The translations under genes were made by a program, and so were the position numbers. A stretch of DNA of 64,000 nucleotides from positions 17,741,292 to 17,805,291 of the forward strand of contig NC_088312.1 of the NCBI RefSeq assembly GCF_910592395.1. The letters are read 5' to 3'. Below the pieces are notes generated by a model, which had not been told where the DNA came from, did no database searches, and saw nothing but the letters and a program-made list of their open reading frames with translations. Position 1 is the stretch's first letter. Every line of letters begins with the position of its first letter. Source of the DNA: Lineus longissimus. Lineage: Eukaryota; Nemertea; Pilidiophora; Heteronemertea; Lineidae. Below, piece after piece: positions 58,013 to 64,000 of the stretch.

Positions 58013-58136
58013 AACACATTTGAATTTTCGGCTTAAAAATTATGAATACGGGGAACATCATGTTGGTAAAGTACGATGAGATATGGACTTCTATACATGC
58101 TTTAAACAGGTAAACTTTGTGAAAAAAATGCCCTAC

Positions 58137-58697
58137 CTTGAAAAACGTCATGGTTGAACCACCAGCAATAGTACCATATGAGATGTCAGTTTGTTTGAAA
58201 AGATCATCGGCACTCTCTATGGGAGATTCCATCCTTTCCACTGTCAGGAAAGCAGCAAGGTTAGCCGTGTATGATGATATGATAATGAGTGTAAAGAACC
58301 ACCATATCCCACCAACGATACGGGTTGACAGTGCCCGCGGGTTGATGTCGGAGCCTTGCTGCATCAATGTTCCAACGGTGAACCAGAAGCTGTTTGAGAG
58401 CGTGAACACATTGTGAACGATGTCTGTCTCCGGGTTACATGGATGTGGGTTGTACCATTCGAAAGGACTGAATCGGGCCAATATAAACATAACGAAACTG
58501 ACCGTAACGTAAGCAACAATGACGTAGAGCCAAATTTCCAATGCTAACGGATTTAAAAAGGAAAACAAGCCAGGTGTTTGACCCTTTGGTGTTTTGAATA
58601 ATATACTGATGCCAAGGTTCATGAAGGGTTTCGTAAAATCAATTGCTTGTTCTCGTAGATAGTTGATAGTTAGGGATGCCACTGCTAGGTCTGCACG
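58137..58697 (-). CDS. kainate-type ionotropic glutamate receptor, S1 end / M1 / pore / M3 exon
   Basis: Acceptor TTTTTCAG ends at 58698; donor AAG|GTAGGG after 58137. 561 bp, phase 0 both sides, 187 codons from [10 protein letters not shown] to GSTMTFFK. Residues 1-25 end lobe S1 with the ligand-binding Arg (INYLRE). M1 is about 54-76, the re-entrant pore loop about 103-115 ([13 protein letters not shown]), and M3 about 127-150 with the gating motif SYTANLAAF. The residues around M3 and '[11 protein letters not shown]' are nearly those of vertebrate GluK1-3. Cation channel of neuronal membranes opened by glutamate. The genome encodes Gln (residue 113) at the Q/R position. Exons for the amino-terminal domain and the rest of S1 were not found to the right and probably lie beyond the window. 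Confidence 0.95.
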
Positions 58698-60514
58698 CTG
58701 AAAAAGAAAATTAGACAGATATAAAAACAATGATTAAGTGAAGAACGCAGTCATCTTGCTCAAATGTGTGCGGCCTTCGGGATACCTTAAGACATTTAAG
58801 ATACACTCTCTGCAAGGATTTCTCATAAATACAGCAACCCACTATAAAAATTACTTCCGCAGAGTCACTGGCCAGTATTTTTTGTTATGGCCTTTTGCTT
58901 AAATTTACATTGCTTATTTTTCACTTTCACCAGTACTCGTTTCTACAAGAGCACAGATTTAAGGTGGTATGGGCTGTGACTAATGGCACAGAGGGTTTCC
59001 TCAAATGACTTAAGGCATGAGGCATTTCTGTATGACGAAATTGCACCAAAGATTTCCACAACTGTTGTTTGTAAAACGGTAGTTGGTAAAACCTAGACGC
59101 AGATTTGACGCTGTGTTTTGTTTCATTGGATTGCACTGCCTGGATTCCATGAACCTCGCCTCCAGTTCAAGATGAATAAATTATTTGATTTGGTAACCTA
59201 ATCACGTAACCAAGCTTCCACTCTCACAGAATCAACCAATGTTTATAGTATTGACCTCAATAACGTGCACAGTAACATGAGACATTATCGAAACATGATA
59301 GAAAAAGATGTTCTTAAAATGACATTGAACTTCTCAATTATCGGAGTCTCATCGAATTCTCTGAACGGCCTGCATTGGAATGACTGATGGGACGCAAAAC
59401 CGGGACGGTTGAAGATGTGATCGTACATGTACTTATCCGAACGCGACTTACTGATAATAGATTTACACACGTCTATTTGTTGTTGCGCTTGGCAATGTTT
59501 CATTATTGGTGATAGTGTAGTTCTTTGTTGTGGTTATTGGCTCGATTCTGATTGATTTTTTTATTCCTGTACACGTGGGGTGACCAACGCGTTCATCAAC
59601 TGCGATGGGAAATGAAGATTTATTCATAGCTGGATTCTTCACCTCCACTCTGTGATAAATGCCCTAAGATATTACCCTAGACAGGATAGGATTGGTATCA
59701 TTAAATTCCCCACTTGTATAGCTTACGCGCCCCTACCTAAAGGGGGGCGTACCAAGAATATTCTTGATACTACACAATGGCACGTGACAATGGCGATGGA
59801 TTGAGATGCTTTTCTTGGAGGATCTGTTGATGACCAACAATAGCTGCGCACATCCAGGTTAAACATGTGTCATCATGTTTGCTGCAATGCGTCAAAATAG
59901 ACTGCATGCTTAATTCTGATTGGCTTACAGCTTCTGAGTTGGACACGTTTAATTTAACTCACACCAGACAAAAAGAGATAACCTCACAGCCAACAAGCAG
60001 CTTATTTCTAGCGGAATAATACAATAACATGGCAACGAGAAATCGTAAAAGGATGTCATGGGTTCCAACGGTCATTAGCCATCTCTGCGAAATGGGTTTT
60101 GTTCCAGTAAGGTATCCGCCCGTTGGACACTTGTTTGCTGATCATATTTGGTCTCCCAATTCTGTGGTACGGCCTCGTTTTTGGATTTGTCGTAAAAACG
60201 TCACTGGGACTTAAGTCTATTGATAGATGGGGATGACCATGGCGTACATTAGCACATTGTGTACATAGCGCATGGGTGAGATAGTCCCTCAAATCATAGA
60301 GTCCTTCACAAATGTCTTTGATTGTTTATTGCTTCTCAGGACATGTAGCATTTTGACCACCAAGGTTTTTGCATCTTATATCAAGATTTTTACCCCGAGC
60401 TGGGTTTAAAGGGGTTATAAGGCTATTATGTTCAGGATGGCTGCAGCTGTGTAAACAGTAAAGGAGGACTATGGGAGGCAGGAGCGGGGGGGGGGGGGTT
60501 AAATTGACAATCTT
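58698..60514. other. unassigned sequence upstream of the pore exon (intron)
   Basis: No further receptor exon was recognised on the minus strand, although I looked for the 'FEGYCIDLL' and 'WNGMV.ELI' blocks that precede this exon in the family. Presumably intron. A plus-strand 61-codon frame at 60029-60214 is unrecognised. Confidence 0.5.
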
Positions 60515-61000
60515 CATGCGACAAATGCACTATAAGGGTATTGGGTGTCAGATTTAGCACTAAATATTACAAGCATGACTTCTATGGGTTGAGAGCGACC
60601 CCGGGCGACTTCGTGTGTACAACTTTATCTTGCCTACCTAGCTGCTGCCTAAAGAGTCCCTGATTTCCTCAGGATTGTCCAGTAATACGTCAATGGAACT
60701 CTAGGTTCGGATTATGAAGAAAGCTGCAGGGATTGGAGATGGCAGACCCCAATATATCCCTGACTGGTTGTTGCTTTGTCCTCAGAAGACTAATCTTTCA
60801 GGTAGTTGTAATTACAACCAAAGAAGTTTTATCTTAGTTAGAATAGAATCTCCTGGCTTGTTACAACCCATACTTGTCTTTCCATTAAAACAGGAATTAT
60901 CTTATTATCAAAACATGACCATTGAGCTCAGCTAAAGTAGTTTGTTACATTTTCACTGCCTACAACAACTTTAGTGAAATATTTTTAATTGTGGTTGATC

Positions 61001-61107
61001 AAAGGAATATTACTTCTCTTTCCTTCTGGGACAATAGACTGTGAAAAGTTCGAAAAGGAATATTACTTCTCTTTCCTTCTGGGACAATAGACTGTGAAAA
61101 GTTCGAA
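61001..61107. repeat. 53-bp perfect tandem duplication
   Basis: 'aaaggaatattacttctctttcc...gactgtgaaaagttcg' is present twice, starts 61001 and 61054, with no difference seen. Confidence 0.93.
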
Positions 61108-61574
61108 AATATCAATCTGTTTTGCCCAACTTTTTAACACTATAAAACATACAACAGAGACTGGGTTTTATATGAGAGAAATGCCATTGTGATTGACCCC
61201 AGCATTGTAAAGAGAGATCTGAACAAAACGCTGGTAGCTTGTGTAGAAATATACAAAGGATCAATAATAGTCATTTTTCATTGTTGATGATTGCGTCAAT
61301 TTGCAAGACAGTAACAGGAAGGCGAGTGAACTTTGTGGTCCGGCATTTTCTGGTCGACATTATACATAGGGAGAATATTCGTATGTTTGTCTTAGTCTTT
61401 TTTTAACAAGGATTAGGAGGAAATGAAAATGGCACTGCAGAAGAATGACATCATATCAAAGAATTAAAGGGATAGAATTTTAGATTTTTTAAAGGAAATA
61501 TAAGTCATTTAAGAGTTTTTTCAATTCTTAAATGAGTGAAAATTTGATAGACGGCATAGTGGCCTCAGTCCAGA

Positions 61575-61665
61575 ATAACAGTCCAAAATACTAGTCACCC
61601 AGTTCAGACTAGCAGTCAACCAGTCCAAACTAGCAATCAACTAACAGAAACTAGAAATAAACTAG
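61575..61665. repeat. ~21-bp degenerate minisatellite
   Basis: Short run of 'ccagtccaaactagcaatcaa' type units (about four copies), then decaying into 'aactagaaataaactagata'. Confidence 0.6.
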
Positions 61666-62075
61666 ATAAGACAAGGATTTTAACTACGCAACAGCCAGTC
61701 ATGATTCAAGTTAATTCTAGTCCATGTGGTCCATGTAGACAGGTCTTTTCAGAACAAGGCAGGCAAGCTAAATGTGATCAGGAGGTTTTAGTCACCACTG
61801 GAAAGACAACAGAATTCACTGGAAAGCAACTAAATTTTAACGACCTTGACTATGTGGTGTAAAAGGACCTAATAAATATCACAGGATTTACCAAAGCGCA
61901 CTAGCAGTTAGAGAAAATGACACTTTTAGTCATCAGTAGTAAAGCGGCTATTATAGCTTATTCAGCTTTAGCTGCGTGGCTGTTACCCACGTGTGACAAT
62001 GAGAAGCTCTATAACGATCTAAGGGGAGACTACATCGTGATGAATGAAAAGGAAAGATGAACCGGGCTCTTAACT

Positions 62076-63213
62076 AAATGAAACGGCCAGGGGCCATTGT
62101 GCTCACCGTATACATCTTTTAGTAGGCAGGATCATGCTTAGTTTAGAGGTGAATATGGTGAACACAATCAGGCATGAAGACTTTTTTTAGATGTGTATTG
62201 ATGTCAAGTAATAAGACAGGGCAGTATATATAAGTTTATGATCCAACCAATATTTGTCTATGACATCAACAAGATCAATGTCGTGTGATTGCTAAAAGTC
62301 CCTGCAATAAAAAAATCATCGAAAAAAAGTCATTAATAAGCGAGATATTGCACGTCCTACTTTTTCAGTTTTGACCCCCTGGTGGCCGAATCAAGAATCA
62401 GATCAGGCCAAAATTCGGTGTCAGAGATTATCTGATGTAGGGGGTTACATGTACCAACTTTCAAGTTCATAGCTTCAGCTGTTAAGAAACGTGCCATAGT
62501 TACACTCTAATGGCCAATTTACGCCATTTGACTTCTGTGACCTAGAAAAGGAGGACAAATCCAAAAATCGTAGGACATGTGGTGTATCCTTGCTAGAAGT
62601 CCCTGGCATAAAAATTTTATCGAAAACAATTCACTCAAATAAGCAAGATATTGCACTTCTTCCTTTTTCCATTATGGCCCCCTGGTGGCCGAATAAAGAA
62701 TCAGATCGGGCCAAAATTCGGCATCAAAGGTTATCTGATGTAGGGGGTTATATGCACCAAGTTTTAAGTTCATAGCTTTAGTGGTAAAGAAACGTGCCAT
62801 AGTTTACACTCTAACGGCCAATTTACGCCATATGACCTCTGTGACCTTGAAAAGTAGGTCAAATTGAAAACCCGTAAGACATGTGATGTATTCTTCCTAA
62901 GAGTACCTACCATAAAAATTTTATCGAAAACAAGTCACTTATAAGCGAGATATCACACTTTTTAGATATCGCCATTTGGCCCCCTGGTGGCCAAGTTGAG
63001 AATCAGATCGGATCGAAATTCAGTGTCAGAGGTCACCTGACCTAGGGGGTGCTGTGTACAAAGTTTCAAGTTCATAGCCCTAGCGGTTAAGAAACGTGCC
63101 ACTGTTTTTGAAATAGGATACGACGACGGACGACGGACGACAGACGACGGACGACGGACGACGACGGACGACGGACACTGCGGTATTACATAGACTCCCC
63201 TACGGTGAGCCAA
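62076..63213 (+). repeat. modular dispersed repeat ending in GTGAGCCAAAAA, copy 2
   Basis: Left end AATGAAACGGCCAGGGGCCATTGTGCTCACCG; right end GACTCCCCTACGGTGAGCCAAAAA. Body has three tandem ~302-bp units (ggtggccgaatcaagaatca at about 62382, 62684 and 62986). Each contains 'aagttcatagc', 'aagaaacgtgcca' and 'gtgacct..aaaaggaggtc'-type motifs. A GACGACGGAC-rich run (63121-63175) precedes the end. The copy at 2266-3066 is the same family in reverse and about one unit shorter. Confidence 0.85.
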
Positions 63214-63431
63214 AAATGGGGAGAGTTATGGGCAGTAGTCACAACCAGTCTACTTACGCTTAGTAATTGTAATTTTAACATAAATTAAAGGGATATGAAA
63301 GACGGAGGAAGTGACCGCTGCTAACTGCATTTCCGATAACAAAGCCCGCAACAAAACCAGAGAAAGACAAACAAGTCTCTAAACAAATATCTGAACAAAT
63401 CACTCCTCACAAATGACATAGCAAAACAGAT

Positions 63432-63657
63432 GGCTTGGGAAAAGATCCAGTGAACTTAAGAAAAAGGAGAAGGATACGATTAATGGTAAATCAATTAAAG
63501 AAACATCTCCCTCATCAAACCCATCAAATGAACCAGATGACTTGGTGTCGGGCCATGAAGCGCATCCTGATAGTTCAAGGAAAGGTGGGATTAAGACTTA
63601 TTATCCGTTGTTAATTTATCATTCTAACGACACTTATCACAGCAACTTTGATCTTTA
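63432..63657 (+). CDS. candidate coding exon (weak)
   Basis: After a stop at about 63418, the plus frame is open through WLGKRSSELKKKEKDTINGK, SIKETSPSSNPSNEPDDLVS and GHEAHPDSSRKG to a stop at 63655-63657. A donor-like AAAG|GTGGGA lies near 63583, and 'ACAG|ATGG' could be an acceptor. Lys/Ser-rich, disordered composition; no family recognised. Could equally be chance. Confidence 0.2.
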
Positions 63658-64000
63658 GAACATGCATTGCATGCAATGCACGTAGGAGGGGGTTAAAAGC
63701 TTGTGAACCAGTTAAAAATGATACCATTCATGTTGCTGAAAAAAGTGTTAAGAAGACTCCTGTTTTTGAAGGTGTTTCTACCTTCACGGCTATGGAATAA
63801 AATGAATACTATTTTCATTCGACAATGTTTGGGTGATTTAAATCTGCTAGCAATGCAGCCATAAGCTTGTAATTGATCTGATGAGGAAAATATTGTCTAG
63901 TAATCATCACTTTTATATTTTAAGATTGAGAGTATTCTCAATAATCATCTTTTTATTCTATTCATGGTTTGTAGTATACATAGAAGGGCTTGTATGGCCT
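63658..64000. other. unassigned sequence at the right edge
   Basis: AT-rich, no gene or repeat partner recognised. Confidence 0.4.

Larger units (their letters stand above)
52798..58136 (-). other. 5.3-kb receptor intron with LINE relic and repeats
   Basis: GT (GTAGGG after 58137) to AG before 52797. Contains a decayed LINE RT (54640-55590), ~160-bp tandem units, the composite repeat short copy (56184-56938) and a 65-bp tandem pair near its 5' end. The frame at 53089-53412 plus is open for 107 codons but unrecognised. Confidence 0.7.

Overview
The window is nuclear DNA from an animal, almost certainly a repeat-rich marine invertebrate. The evidence is split coding exons with GT/AG borders, a kainate-type ionotropic glutamate receptor gene with kilobase introns, APE-type LINEs, a BEL/Pao LTR element, pogo- and mariner-class DNA transposons, and dispersed repeats ending in ...GTGAGCCAAAAA of a style I associate with marine invertebrates. 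I cannot name the species. No bacterial features, tRNA, rRNA or CRISPR array were seen.

Layout. 1-3.4 kb: mostly unassigned, with one modular dispersed repeat (2.27-3.07 kb). 3.4-7.74 kb: a ~150-bp satellite (satellite A), split by an unrelated insert (4.66-5.28 kb) and by an 810-bp fold-back transposon (6794-7603) with a clean 6-bp target duplication. 7.8-10.96 kb: a composite repeat whose short relative lies at 56.18-56.94 kb. 11.96-13.31 kb: a second satellite (B) with a 165-bp higher-order period. 13.56-16.39 kb: a complete pogo/Tigger-like transposon with perfect 26-bp inverted termini, TA duplications and a four-exon transposase on the minus strand. 17.43-22.94 kb: a BEL/Pao LTR element with two 783-bp LTRs, a CATAG duplication, gag-protease, and a deletion that joins protease directly to the integrase C-terminus. 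23.07-24.51 kb: satellite A again.

24.5-33.4 kb: intergenic repeats. 33.46-58.70 kb, minus strand: the only recognisable host gene, a GRIK-like kainate receptor. Four exons are visible (58137-58697, 52572-52797, 36113-36402, 33456-33764), all with mutually compatible phases. They cover the end of ligand-binding lobe S1, M1, the pore loop, M3, S2, M4 and the cytoplasmic tail. The amino-terminal domain and most of S1 were not found and should lie beyond the right edge. The 16-kb intron holds a mariner relic with a nested element (37.98-40.06 kb), a second decayed pogo-like transposase (40.5-43.4 kb), a coding-like remnant (44.3-44.7 kb), and a nearly intact LINE (45.2-48.98 kb) interrupted by a module resembling a promoter plus first exon. 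Other introns hold a LINE 3' end (35.5-35.95 kb) and a decayed LINE RT (54.6-55.6 kb). 58.7-64 kb: unassigned sequence, short tandem duplications and another modular dispersed repeat (62.08-63.21 kb).

The most unusual items are: a hydrophobic plus acidic N-terminus shared by both pogo-like transposases, which both lack the first catalytic Asp; the fold-back element with 21-bp repeat arms; a 42-bp-period array of palindromes at 34.15-34.30 kb; and the first-exon-like insert inside the LINE. Coordinates of repeats are by eye and are accurate to a few bases only where termini are quoted.
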